From: Flavipsychrobacter sp964461535
GTDB lineage: Bacteria; Bacteroidota; Bacteroidia; Chitinophagales; Chitinophagaceae
Assembly: GCA_964461535.1 (NCBI GenBank)
Contig: CAYWUY010000001.1
Location: forward strand, 1-64,000
Direction: 5' to 3'
DNA: 64,000 nt
In this document: piece after piece, positions 35,004 to 44,319 of the stretch
Layout: the number at the start of each line of letters is the position of its first letter
Position numbering within the stretch: position 1 is the first letter of the stretch
Notes under the pieces: generated by a model
Told to the model about the DNA's origin: nothing
The model's database searches: none
What the model saw: the letters and a program-made list of their open reading frames with translations, nothing else
Position numbers and translations under genes: made by a program

Positions 35004-35388
35004 GTCTGTACGATTTGTTGTATACATTATTATTATACTTGTTTTCAGTTGGCTAAATAATTGGCTATTTGGCTCCAGCAAAACTGTATCTCTCCCGGAA
35101 TATATTAATCAAATAGCACATTATATTATATTAGCTATTACTTGGTTTATAGGTCGTTCTTACCTTAAGTTAAGTAGTTTACTATGGCTACAAAAATTAT
35201 GGAACATTACGTATATAGCAGCGCTAGGCGTAGTAATAGGTCTCACAGGTTTGTACCTTATTACACATCTATTTGTACTCAGGCATTGGGCAGCCGACAT
35301 AAGGAATGTATTTATTAGCCCTTTACCGCTCTTAGTATTTTTTATACTACAGCAGGTAACTATAAATAGTACCAAAAGCCAACCATAG
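34996..35388 (+). CDS. Four-helix membrane protein coupled to the exosortase
   Basis: A 130-aa protein with about four hydrophobic segments (around residues 7-24, 38-55, 70-92 and 104-121) and short loops. The ATG lies within the exosortase gene (ATGAATAA overlap, 8 bp), indicating translational coupling. Exosortases of Bacteroidota often have a small membrane partner (for example next to XrtF), but I do not recognise this sequence as that family. It is most likely an accessory subunit of the upstream enzyme. Confidence 0.7.
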   Translation: MNKSVRFVVYIIIILVFSWLNNWLFGSSKTVSLPEYINQIAHYIILAITWFIGRSYLKLSSLLWLQKLWNITYIAALGVVIGLTGLYLITHLFVLRHWAADIRNVFISPLPLLVFFILQQVTINSTKSQP

Positions 35389-35396
35389 TATCTTAC

Positions 35397-37172
35397 TTAA
35401 AAGAAGCTATAATCTCTTCTAGGCGCATTTACCCTAATACCAAAATAAAACAAATTGGTAGTTAGTGGTCCATTAATGTAGCCCGATGTAGCAATGGCAG
35501 GTGTGGTGGCTGTAGTGGTAAAATTGCGGTAAACTGCACCCATGTCTAAATATACATTACGAGCCATTTGGTAAGATGCATTTAGATTCACGTTCAAACA
35601 CTCGCTTCTTGGGCCATTTATCAGCTTTACTCCATACTCATTAGATGCTGTTGTATACCCTTTATATATCACATTACCATTATTCATAGTACCAGTATCT
35701 GTACCTTGTACATAATACATACACTTTAAGGTAAACATCCAGTTTTTAGACGCTTGGTATTTGGCCACACCTATGGCTTTATAAAAACCTGCACCCAGAG
35801 GGTCGGCCAATGGCTGATTATAGTTGGTATAGTTTGAAGAAGAATCTTTAGCAGTATACATGTAAGGTCTTACTATATTCAATTCGGCCTGCAAGTCTAG
35901 GTTTTTAATAGTGAAGGCGTCAAAATACTTAGCACCCATCTGTAGTCCCCATTTATTGCCATACCAACCTCTATTGCTGAAAAATTCCTTGGCTCTAAAT
36001 TCGTTTAGTGCTACTTGTCCGTATAACTGAATATGGCGTCCTACTAATGCTTTACCAAAGAAGCCTATCAAACTTTTATCACCAGCCCCATTGAAGTAGT
36101 TTAAGGTATACGTAAGGGCTACAGGATTCAAGTAAGATAGCTCATATCCATTACTTCTATTAAACACTGCAGACTCAAAGAAGCCTAAATTCAACCATCT
36201 GGATGCGTTATAAGATATGTTATGTATAGTAGCATATTTTTTACCATATATACCATCTCCATCTAGCTTGTTAAACTGATCAGTTAACTGTAGGTATAAG
36301 GTTTCGTAATTAATCTTCCAGATACGTGTACGCAAACGTAAAAAGGGCATATTAGATGAAAAATCAGTTAGAAATAGGCTACTGATACCATCTCCAAAAA
36401 AGAACTTACCCGAACCAAATGTAATATTCACCCTATCTTTCACAGCTGCAAAATCTATATAGCCGCTAGCCATTAAGTATTCAAATGCCTTGCTACGTGC
36501 AGTGTCAGGCTTAATAAAATAATCTGCTCCAGGCATTGCCATCCACTTGCCGACCTGATACCTAGGCCCTTTTACTGCATAGTTATATACATATGCCGGT
36601 AGTATTTCCTGCGTTTCAGCTATTACAGTATAAAAACCTATTTTCTTTGATATCCATCCTCTTATTTCTAAGTCGCGGCTATTATAAGTAAGCATAGAAG
36701 CCGTACTCTTAATACTTGGTGAGTTCTGCTGGCTAGTGCTCATAACATTAATCAATGGATTTACTACCAAAAAGAAATCCTTTGTTTTTACGTATGCGGC
36801 ATTATACTGTGTTTTATAAAATGTATTTAAAAAAGGTCTTCTTCTCGATCTAATTGCTCCTTCTTCATCGGGTGCCCATTCGCCGCTTTCCGATATCAGT
36901 TGCTGCAAATTATGCTTATCTAGCCTGCTTAAATAGCCTTTGGAAGTAGTATCTGCCGCTTTTTCCAGCGCACCTTCAGCAAAGTATACCGCATTCTTTC
37001 TAGACTCTAGTTTATCATTCAGCCTTAAACTATCTGATAGCCTGCCGCTAAGTGTTTCTACCCTATCCATAGTATGATAAGCATCGCTACCCATATTCAA
37101 ATAAGTAGTTTGTGCATATACACTTATAGTTGATGCACAGCAAGAAAGAAGTAGTAAAGCTTTTTTTATCAT
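35397..37172 (-). CDS. Wzi/RemB-like outer-membrane beta-barrel protein
   Basis: A 591-aa exported protein (signal peptide MIKKALLLLSCCASTISVYA). After an ~80-residue N-terminal segment come many alternating beta strands, with features such as GSGKFFFGDGISSLFLTDFS, LRTRIWKINYETLYLQL and a C-terminal strand ending in Phe. The organisation resembles capsule-assembly Wzi proteins and the flavobacterial motility-linked protein RemB. Substrate or role is inferred only by resemblance. It is divergent from the dihydroorotase gene. Confidence 0.6.
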   Translation of the reverse strand: MIKKALLLLSCCASTISVYAQTTYLNMGSDAYHTMDRVETLSGRLSDSLRLNDKLESRKNAVYFAEGALEKAADTTSKGYLSRLDKHNLQQLISESGEWAPDEEGAIRSRRRPFLNTFYKTQYNAAYVKTKDFFLVVNPLINVMSTSQQNSPSIKSTASMLTYNSRDLEIRGWISKKIGFYTVIAETQEILPAYVYNYAVKGPRYQVGKWMAMPGADYFIKPDTARSKAFEYLMASGYIDFAAVKDRVNITFGSGKFFFGDGISSLFLTDFSSNMPFLRLRTRIWKINYETLYLQLTDQFNKLDGDGIYGKKYATIHNISYNASRWLNLGFFESAVFNRSNGYELSYLNPVALTYTLNYFNGAGDKSLIGFFGKALVGRHIQLYGQVALNEFRAKEFFSNRGWYGNKWGLQMGAKYFDAFTIKNLDLQAELNIVRPYMYTAKDSSSNYTNYNQPLADPLGAGFYKAIGVAKYQASKNWMFTLKCMYYVQGTDTGTMNNGNVIYKGYTTASNEYGVKLINGPRSECLNVNLNASYQMARNVYLDMGAVYRNFTTTATTPAIATSGYINGPLTTNLFYFGIRVNAPRRDYSFF

Positions 37173-37182
37173 AAAGGCGTTT

Positions 37183-37197
37183 TATACAATGTGTATA
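37183..37197. promoter_or_regulatory. Small palindrome TATACA-ATG-TGTATA upstream of dihydroorotase
   Basis: 6-3-6 perfect dyad between the divergent barrel-protein and dihydroorotase genes, immediately before the TAGATTTG -7 box. Confidence 0.35.
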
Positions 37198-37200
37198 TGG

Positions 37201-37208
37201 TAGATTTG
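37201..37208 (+). promoter_or_regulatory. Promoter -7 element (TAGATTTG) of the dihydroorotase operon
   Basis: Exact TAnnTTTG, 33 bases before the ATG at 37242. Confidence 0.5.
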
Positions 37209-37241
37209 TAACAAAATTAAGCGTTAAAACTTATACTACTA

Positions 37242-38573
37242 ATGGCTAACACATTAATAAAAGGTGCTACAATAGTTAACGAGGGCAAACAATATGTTGC
37301 TGACCTACTTATTAAAGATGGCAAAATAGAGAAAATAGCCCCCAATATTTCTATAGATGGTGCTTATGAAGAAATAGTGGGCGAAGGTTTGTATCTACTA
37401 CCTGGAGTAATTGACGACCAAGTACACTTTAGAGAACCTGGCCTAACACACAAAGCCAACATAGCTTCTGAAGCTCGTGCTGCTGTAGCCGGTGGCGTTA
37501 CTAGCTTTATGGAAATGCCCAATACAAATCCTCCGGCACTAACACTAGAATTGCTTGAGGAAAAGTATGACATAGCTGCTGCTACATCAGTAGCTAACTA
37601 CTCTTTCTTTATGGGTGTATCTAATAGTAATGCTGAAGAAGTGTTACGCGTAAACGCCCGCAAAAAAGATATTTGTGGTGTAAAAATATTCATGGGTTCC
37701 AGCACAGGAGACATGCTGGTAGACAACTATATTACCTTAAATAAAATTTTCTGCGAATCAGAACTGCTTATAGCCACTCACTGCGAAGATGAGCGTGTTG
37801 TAGCTGCCAATAAAACCAAGTACCCTAACCCTGACCATGCATCTTACCACCCGCTGATACGCGATGTAGAGGCTTGCTTTTCCAGTTCGTTCTCAGCCAT
37901 TCAGCTAGCTAAACAGTGCAACACCCGCTTACATATATTACATATAACTACGGCTAAAGAGCTACAGTTATTTACTAATATGTTTCCGTTAAAAGACAAA
38001 CGTATTACCTCTGAAGTGTGCGTACATCATCTACATTTTACAGCAGATGATTATGAAACTTACGGAAATCTTATAAAATGTAACCCCGCTATAAAATCGG
38101 CTGAAAATAAGGAAGCTCTTTGGGAGGCTCTTTTAGATGACAGACTTGATATAATTGCAACCGACCACGCCCCGCACACTTGGGAAGAGAAAAGCCAACC
38201 TTATGCTCAGGCTCCTGCAGGGGTTCCTTTAGTGCAGCACACATTACTTCTTATGCTGCAATATGCCAAAGAAGGACGAATAAGCATAGAAAAAGTAGTA
38301 GAAAAAATGTGCCATGCTCCTGCCGAATGCTTTGAAATTGCCGATAGAGGCTACATAAGAGAAGGCTATTGGGCAGATTTAGTGTTGGTAGATGTTAGAG
38401 ATAACTTTACCGTTACCAAACAAAATATACTCTATAAGTGTGGTTGGTCGCCGTTTGAAGGGCATACATTCCCTGCCAAAGTAAAATATACTTTCGTAAA
38501 TGGTAATGTAGTTTATGAAAACGGTCAAGTTTTGGATCTTCATAAGGGGCAAAGACTAGCCTTTAACAGATAA
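37242..38573 (+). CDS. pyrC: Dihydroorotase
   Basis: Catalyses cyclisation of carbamoyl-aspartate to dihydroorotate in pyrimidine synthesis. 443 aa, amidohydrolase fold. The first metal motif reads DDQVHFREPG, Gln replacing the first His of DxHxH. The other ligands are present: the carbamylated-Lys segment GVKIFMGSSTG, HCEDE, LHILHITTAKE and IATDHAPHTWEEK. The nested strand ADLVLVDV and the C-terminus are normal for the long (class I) form. Allantoinase is an alternative but less likely. The MutS-like gene begins on its stop codon (TAATG). Confidence 0.88.
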   Translation: MANTLIKGATIVNEGKQYVADLLIKDGKIEKIAPNISIDGAYEEIVGEGLYLLPGVIDDQVHFREPGLTHKANIASEARAAVAGGVTSFMEMPNTNPPALTLELLEEKYDIAAATSVANYSFFMGVSNSNAEEVLRVNARKKDICGVKIFMGSSTGDMLVDNYITLNKIFCESELLIATHCEDERVVAANKTKYPNPDHASYHPLIRDVEACFSSSFSAIQLAKQCNTRLHILHITTAKELQLFTNMFPLKDKRITSEVCVHHLHFTADDYETYGNLIKCNPAIKSAENKEALWEALLDDRLDIIATDHAPHTWEEKSQPYAQAPAGVPLVQHTLLLMLQYAKEGRISIEKVVEKMCHAPAECFEIADRGYIREGYWADLVLVDVRDNFTVTKQNILYKCGWSPFEGHTFPAKVKYTFVNGNVVYENGQVLDLHKGQRLAFNR

Positions 38574-39892
38574 TGCAGAACGACAAAATAACACTTAAAG
38601 ACCTATCTATATATGGCAGCGAGGGGCAGAGCAATATCTTCTCGCTGCTAGACCATACCACTAGCATGATGGGTAGAGATATGCTGAAGAAAATGATTCA
38701 GCAACCACCATCAGGCTTTGGTCTATTACTGAAGACACAAGATGTTATAAAGTTTTGGCATAAATACCCTGATTTATGGACTAAAGAAATATCTAACGGA
38801 ACCCTAGTAATGTTAGATAAGTTTTTTGAGTCTGCCGACCACCAATCTCGTCCTCCGGTAGGTTTGGTATTAGTAGTGGGTCCTATATTCCAAAAGCTAT
38901 TCAATAAAAATCAATATCACTTTACAAAGTTCTCTTTATCTCACCTATCAGATTTTTTCAAGGGTTGCAACACATTAGTAAGCTTATTGCAGCATTCAGA
39001 AGTGCCTGAACTACTGGCCTCTGAGCTTGAAAAAATGCAGGCAGAGCTTGATCACGAACTGGTAGATGTTATCATTGGTATCAATGCCAATACCGCCTAT
39101 AAAGATTTAATGCAGGTAAACTACCTGGCACGCAGAGAACTAAAAAGTATGGTGCACAGGCTAATGCTGCACTATTCTCGTATAGATGCATGGCGCTCGC
39201 TAGCTATTTGTACCCATCAACAAAACTGGGTATTCCCCACACTAGTAGCCGGCACCGAAACTTGCTACTGCACACAAGGTTTATACCACCCGCTTATTAG
39301 CACCCCTATAGCCTACGACATTACACTAGACCGTGGTAAAAACTTCATGATACTTACCGGCGCCAACATGTCGGGCAAAACCACCTTTATGAGAGCTATG
39401 GGTGTGGGTGCTATGCTAGCTCACCTAGGCATGGGTGTGCCTGCACAATTCATGAAAATCAGCTTTATGGAAGGGGTTATTACCAATATGCATGTTGAAG
39501 ACAACATACTAAAAGGGGAAAGCTATTTTTTTGCTGAGGTACAACGCATGAAACAGACTGCCGCAAAGTTGCTACAACCCAATACTCACTTGGTGCTAAT
39601 GGATGAGCTTTTTAAAGGTACTAATGTGCATGATGCCTGTGAGTGTACTAAAGCCGTTGTAGAGGGACTATTAAAACACAAGGAGCATCTCATGGTGCTG
39701 TCTACACACTTGTATGAAGTAGCCCATCAGTTTGCCGACGATAGCAATATTTCTTTTGCTTATTTTGAAACACTTATGGACGATGCTGGTAGCTACAATT
39801 TCACCTACACTTTAAAGCAAGGTATTTCTAACGACAGAATCGGTTATAAAATATTACTAAAAGAGGGTGTAATTGATTTACTGAAAAGCTAA
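38573..39892 (+). CDS. Short MutS-like ATPase (no mismatch-recognition domain)
   Basis: A 439-aa member of the MutS ATPase superfamily. Only the lever/clamp-like helical region (residues ~1-230) and the ATPase domain are present: Walker A LTGANMSGKTTFMRA (about 260-275), ESYFFAEVQRM, Walker B HLVLMDELFKGTN, then MVLSTHLYE. Domain I with the Phe-x-Glu mismatch motif and the C-terminal Smr domain of MutS2 are both absent. Such short MutS-related proteins occur in Bacteroidota; their role is not established. Start and preceding stop share one base, implying coupled translation with dihydroorotase. Confidence 0.85.
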   Translation: MQNDKITLKDLSIYGSEGQSNIFSLLDHTTSMMGRDMLKKMIQQPPSGFGLLLKTQDVIKFWHKYPDLWTKEISNGTLVMLDKFFESADHQSRPPVGLVLVVGPIFQKLFNKNQYHFTKFSLSHLSDFFKGCNTLVSLLQHSEVPELLASELEKMQAELDHELVDVIIGINANTAYKDLMQVNYLARRELKSMVHRLMLHYSRIDAWRSLAICTHQQNWVFPTLVAGTETCYCTQGLYHPLISTPIAYDITLDRGKNFMILTGANMSGKTTFMRAMGVGAMLAHLGMGVPAQFMKISFMEGVITNMHVEDNILKGESYFFAEVQRMKQTAAKLLQPNTHLVLMDELFKGTNVHDACECTKAVVEGLLKHKEHLMVLSTHLYEVAHQFADDSNISFAYFETLMDDAGSYNFTYTLKQGISNDRIGYKILLKEGVIDLLKS

Positions 39893-39897
39893 TCTAT

Positions 39898-41433
39898 CTA
39901 TTCGTCTCTATCTTCAGACCTTTCAGGACAACCAAAGTGTTTCCATGTACCCGGTTCTGTAGGGCATTGGTCTACTCTGTCAGATACATGGTCACCATCA
40001 GTATCTTTTATACGCTTATGCTTTATAGGTATACCACCACCTATGTATATATTAGCACCGTACTGATTGCCACCTACTAAGCCCAAAACATCATCGCTAC
40101 CTATATAAAAGCCAGATAATGTAGCACCTATACCTACCTTAACCGAAGAAGATAAAAAGCCATAAGTAATTGGTAAACCTACTGTGTATAAAGAAGTCTC
40201 ATACCTAGGAGTTACTGTAATTTGGTCGTAATAAGAATTACCAAAATTATTGCGATTAGCAAGGTTGCCAATGTATGTAGCGTTTACATAAATGTGCTTA
40301 TATGCATTATAGTCTACACCCAATACTATGCGGGTAGGCATGTATAACTGTGTAGCAGTCTTTGCCGTATCAGCAGAAAAACCCTGCTGCAAAGCATAAT
40401 TCTTAAAATCGTTATAGCTCTTTACGTTATCAGATAATCCCTTCCCGGTCATAGTGCCATTACCTTTTACTGATAGTGTATAATTATTATCAGCAGTATA
40501 ATTAATAACACCTAAATCTAATACCGATGCCGAAACTCTGAACAAATAGCGGTTCACCGAATTATCTACCAACTTCTCGCCATCCATTACATAGGTAGCA
40601 GCATCTGTATTTTCTATATAGTCGTATACCACACCTATATCTGCACCTAGCCCACTACCTGCTTTATTGCCAAAAAAGCTATTGAACATATTGCCGGTAG
40701 TCAATCCTTTGCTCACATCGTTATTAGTAGTTAGTATATTACTAGTATACTTTATATCGGTGTTAGTGGCATTAAGAGTATCGTTTCTTAGGTTAATATC
40801 CATGTTATTACCCTTCAACCCTATATAGCCCATACCTGCAAGATACCTTAGAGTAACACCTAACTTTAGTTGGCTTTTACCTTTTTCTAATAGTATAGTA
40901 GAGTAAGACAGTCCCATCTCTGACCACAACTGAGCAGTCCAGTTAAAATTTTGAGCTTTTAACGCCACAGAGCCCGATGTTAAATACTTATCGTCAGTTA
41001 TTGTTCGGTATAAAGTCTGATTAAAATTATTGAACTGATTGAAAACCCTTGCTCTGGTAGTAAAGGCAAAAGTGTGTTTCCTATTCAGAGCGTATATAAC
41101 GCTTGGGCCTCTCAATTCTGCATAAGGTGCCAATAGGCTAAAATTCTCTCTATTAGAAAACTTAAATACACTATTCACATTGGCATTGTCATCATTAGCA
41201 AAGTCTATAACTTTAGATAAAGACTCCAACTTACCTAGATTGTTATCTATACCTGCATTCATACCCACAATGTCTACATATAGTTTATACTTACCATCAG
41301 CTAGTGCAGCTGGGTTTAGGTATGCACTATTAAGCCCCGAGTAGTTGCCTGTTGACACTCCCAAGTTGTACTGCGCATGCGCTGCAAATCCGCTTAGTAA
41401 TACCGATGCTATTAGTAGTAGTTTTTTACTCAT
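39898..41433 (-). CDS. DUF5723-type outer-membrane protein with C-terminal Ca-binding-like repeat
   Basis: I start it at the ATG at 41433, giving signal peptide MSKKLLLIASVLLSGFAAHA; eight further upstream codons would only lengthen the signal. About 511 aa. The early sequence NYSGLNSAYLNPAALADGKY is typical of DUF5723 barrel-like proteins of Bacteroidota. The C-terminus KDTDGDHVSDRVDQCPTEPG is a thrombospondin-type-3-like repeat, common between a barrel and an OmpA domain, but no OmpA domain follows: the protein ends about 20 residues later. Function unknown. Confidence 0.7.
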   Translation of the reverse strand: MSKKLLLIASVLLSGFAAHAQYNLGVSTGNYSGLNSAYLNPAALADGKYKLYVDIVGMNAGIDNNLGKLESLSKVIDFANDDNANVNSVFKFSNRENFSLLAPYAELRGPSVIYALNRKHTFAFTTRARVFNQFNNFNQTLYRTITDDKYLTSGSVALKAQNFNWTAQLWSEMGLSYSTILLEKGKSQLKLGVTLRYLAGMGYIGLKGNNMDINLRNDTLNATNTDIKYTSNILTTNNDVSKGLTTGNMFNSFFGNKAGSGLGADIGVVYDYIENTDAATYVMDGEKLVDNSVNRYLFRVSASVLDLGVINYTADNNYTLSVKGNGTMTGKGLSDNVKSYNDFKNYALQQGFSADTAKTATQLYMPTRIVLGVDYNAYKHIYVNATYIGNLANRNNFGNSYYDQITVTPRYETSLYTVGLPITYGFLSSSVKVGIGATLSGFYIGSDDVLGLVGGNQYGANIYIGGGIPIKHKRIKDTDGDHVSDRVDQCPTEPGTWKHFGCPERSEDRDE

Positions 41434-41560
41434 GCAATGCCTATTGTCTATACACACTTATAATACTAGCGCAATGTACAAAACAATATTTATATTATAT
41501 AATTATATGATTTTTTTACACCTGTTCTGTACTCATCTATAATTATATATCTAAAATCTA

Positions 41561-41591
41561 TTTGCCAATTGCATGTATGTACATATATTTG
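41561..41591 (+). promoter_or_regulatory. Promoter of the YceI gene (TTTG-N19-TATATTTG)
   Basis: TTTG 41561-41564 and TATATTTG 41584-41591 with exactly 19 bp between; full consensus. ATG at 41612. Confidence 0.82.
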
Positions 41592-41611
41592 CATCATAAA
41601 ACAGTAAAACA

Positions 41612-42229
41612 ATGAAAAAATTAATTCTACTGGCTGCTCTTTTTACAGGCACTCTTACAGCCAATGCACAAACAAAAACTACTGCAGCTCCTGCTGCCGC
41701 AGCTGCTACTTGGAACGTTGATCCAACACACACTACAGTTAAATTCACAGTATCTCACCTTGTAGTTTCTGAGGTTGATGGTCGTTTCAAAGTGTTTAAC
41801 GGTAAAGTAGAGTCAACTAACGCTGACTTCAACAATGCTAAAGTATCTTTCGATGTAGATGTAAACAGCATCAATACAGATAACGAAATGCGTGATGGTC
41901 ACTTAAAAGGTGATGATTTCTTCAACGCTGAAAAATATCCTAAAATGACTTTCACTAGCACTTCTTTCAGAAAAGTAAAAGGAAGCAGCTATGTACTAGA
42001 AGGTAATTTAACTATCCGCGATGTAACTAAAAAAGTAACATTTGCTGTTACTTATGGTGGTACAATGAAAGATCCTTGGGGTAACATCAAAGCTGGTTTC
42101 AAAGCTACAGGTAAAATAAGCCGTAAAGCTTACAACCTAAAATGGAACACTTTAACAGAAAGCGGCGGTGCTGTAGTAGGCGACGAAGTAGCTATCACTG
42201 TTAACCTAGAAGTAGCAAAAGCTAAATAA
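41612..42229 (+). CDS. Periplasmic YceI-family lipocalin-like protein
   Basis: A 205-aa exported protein: signal peptide MKKLILLAALFTGTLTANA, an Ala-rich linker, then the YceI domain (about residues 33-203) with WNVDPTHTTVKFTVSHL, DEMRDGHLKGDDFF-like FDVDVNSINTDNEMRDGHL, KYPKMTFTS and the late GDEVAITVNLE. The fold binds isoprenoid-type lipids in characterised members. Consensus promoter and a strong terminator flank the gene, and codon use looks more biased than its neighbours, which suggests high expression (impression only). Confidence 0.93.
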   Translation: MKKLILLAALFTGTLTANAQTKTTAAPAAAAATWNVDPTHTTVKFTVSHLVVSEVDGRFKVFNGKVESTNADFNNAKVSFDVDVNSINTDNEMRDGHLKGDDFFNAEKYPKMTFTSTSFRKVKGSSYVLEGNLTIRDVTKKVTFAVTYGGTMKDPWGNIKAGFKATGKISRKAYNLKWNTLTESGGAVVGDEVAITVNLEVAKAK

Positions 42230-42256
42230 TATAACTGTTGTTTATTTTTATGTAGG

Positions 42257-42292
42257 GTAAGGCCGGCTGTAATAGCTGGCCTTTACTTTTTT
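42257..42292 (+). terminator. Terminator after the YceI gene
   Basis: AAGGCCGGCT (42259-42268), loop GTAAT, AGCTGGCCTT (42274-42283), one G-T pair, followed by TACTTTTTT. Confidence 0.9.
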
Positions 42293-42415
42293 ACGCCTTG
42301 GTAGTAGTGCAGATATTGTAGTTTCAATCATTCCCTTTAAAACGCTTAGTTCACATACATCCTAGCCTATTGTACCAACCATTTTTCAGTACATTACCAT
42401 CATTTGTACAAGATA

Positions 42416-42447
42416 AAAATGGGCATTGCATCAGCAACACCCATTTT
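42416..42447 (-). terminator. Terminator after mgtE
   Basis: AAAATGGG (42416-42423) pairs with CCCATTTT (42440-42447), with an inner TTGC/GCAA. On the minus strand T's follow. Confidence 0.8.
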
Positions 42448-42470
42448 AAAATCTTATGTTAGAAAAACTC

Positions 42471-44180
42471 CTATTTCTTCTTATTTAGGTCTACTGTTTT
42501 CCATCCCGTTGTGCTAGGATATACTACTACGCTACTATGTAGCGGTTGCCTAATAACAACATCGTAATACTGCCAGTCTTTGGTTAGGTGTAGTGCATAG
42601 TCATCATCCTGATATTTTCCACCAGATTTTGGCCCCCTCCACCATTCCATTAAGTTTTGATTGATAGGCACACGCACTGTACTATCGTTTATTAGTTTAG
42701 GCATATGGGCGCTATCTGCCTTGGGCATGGTTAGCGTAAATACTGTTTTAGCTCCACTATGCGATACTAATAAAGGCGACTGCTCATTACTATTTAATAT
42801 TGTACCCCTCAGCACCATAGCCGCAAAGCTGAAATAGATAATCAGACCGGTAACGTCTACCAAGGTAGCTACAAATGGAGCCGATGACGTTGCAGGGTCT
42901 ATGTTAATGCGCTTTAGTATCATAGGTATCATAGAGCCGCTAAGTGTACCCCATAGTACTATACCTATCAACGATAGAGACACAGTAAGCGCAGTTAAAT
43001 ACCAGTATTCACCGGTGCCTTTCAGCCCGTAGTTAGCCCAGTGCAATTGCTGCCATATGGCTATGCGTATAAAACCTATAACACCCAGTATAACACCCAA
43101 GGTAAGGCCCGATAATATTTCTCTACGCATAACATACCACCATTTCTGTGGGGTAAGTTCATTAAGAGCCATAGCGCGTATTATCAGCGTTGCAGCTTGC
43201 GAACCACTATTACCACCGCTAGATATAATTAATGGCACAAACAAAGACAACACCAAAGCTGCATCCAGCTCGTTTTGGAAGAAGCCCATGGCTGTGGCAG
43301 TTAGCATTTCACTTAAAAACAATATTATCAACCATACGGCACGCTTACGTATTAGGGTAAAGAACGGTGTCTTTACGTAAGGCAAGTCTAGCGATTCCAA
43401 ACCACCAAACTGTTGTATCTCTTTGGTGTCTTTTTCTTCTGCCTCGTCTATTACATCATCAATAGTTACTACTCCCATTACCAAGTTATTGCTATTGGTA
43501 ACAGGTATGGCTACCCTATCATACTGTTTAAACTTCTGTATGGCATCGTCTATACTATCTTGTATATCCAGTTTCACATAAAAGCCATCCATGATATCAG
43601 ATATCTTTTTATCATGGTTGTTCAGCACCAGTCGTCTTATAGGTATGTCATCTACCAGTTTGCCATTATTATCTACTACGTATATTACATTGGCAGCCGG
43701 CGTATCGGTATAAAATCGGCGCAGGTGTTCTACGGCTTGGCCTATAGTCCACTCTTTGCGCACAGTAGTAAAATTGGTATTAATCAGTCGGGCAACACTC
43801 TTCTCAGGATAACCCAACAAATCATAGGTAGCCAGTCTATTCTTATCATTTAATAGATTCAAATATTCTGTTACCTCTATACCGTCTAGTGTATCAAAAA
43901 AGGCTATTCTGTCATTAGACTCTAGATTGTTTAAGATATTAGAGATGTGCATTTTGGGCAAATCATCGGTAATACCTCTTTGTAATACGTGGTCTAAATG
44001 CGGAAATATTTTTATTTGGATATCTTCAGGTAGGGCTAAAAAGGTATGGATAGCATAATCTCCGGGTAACGACTCTAATAGTTTCGATACTTCGGCAGCA
44101 TAGTCTTCATCCTTGCTATGGTGTAGCAATTCGCTGAGGTCGCACTCCAGAATTATCTCCCTCAGGTCCTGAACCAGCAT
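42471..44180 (-). CDS. mgtE: MgtE-type Mg2+ transporter with an extra C-terminal domain
   Basis: A 569-aa magnesium channel/transporter. Residues ~15-130 form the MgtE N domain, followed by two CBS domains (about 140-265, with VVTIDDVIDEAEE), then five membrane helices. The selectivity/signature region is LIISSGGNSGSQAATLIIRA. The last helix ends near FAAMVLRGTI, where MgtE proteins normally stop; here about 105 further residues follow (WWRGPKSGGKYQDDDYALHL among them). With five helices and a cytoplasmic N-terminus, this tail should be periplasmic. Other domains look intact. Confidence 0.9.
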   Translation of the reverse strand: MLVQDLREIILECDLSELLHHSKDEDYAAEVSKLLESLPGDYAIHTFLALPEDIQIKIFPHLDHVLQRGITDDLPKMHISNILNNLESNDRIAFFDTLDGIEVTEYLNLLNDKNRLATYDLLGYPEKSVARLINTNFTTVRKEWTIGQAVEHLRRFYTDTPAANVIYVVDNNGKLVDDIPIRRLVLNNHDKKISDIMDGFYVKLDIQDSIDDAIQKFKQYDRVAIPVTNSNNLVMGVVTIDDVIDEAEEKDTKEIQQFGGLESLDLPYVKTPFFTLIRKRAVWLIILFLSEMLTATAMGFFQNELDAALVLSLFVPLIISSGGNSGSQAATLIIRAMALNELTPQKWWYVMRREILSGLTLGVILGVIGFIRIAIWQQLHWANYGLKGTGEYWYLTALTVSLSLIGIVLWGTLSGSMIPMILKRINIDPATSSAPFVATLVDVTGLIIYFSFAAMVLRGTILNSNEQSPLLVSHSGAKTVFTLTMPKADSAHMPKLINDSTVRVPINQNLMEWWRGPKSGGKYQDDDYALHLTKDWQYYDVVIRQPLHSSVVVYPSTTGWKTVDLNKKK

Positions 44181-44319
44181 TATCAGCTATCATTTTATTA
44201 AATTAATAAATATAAACAAATACTATAATCACTAAAGGCCCTTACAAGCTTAGCGTTGAGGGTGCAAAATTACCGCAAAATATCCAGTCGAGAAATTTAT
44301 TTTGTGTTAAGTTAGGCGC

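Noticed and set aside
44190..44319. Weak inverted bases after mutL as a terminator
   Set aside because: Possible pairings are short, with several mismatches and no T-run on the minus strand.
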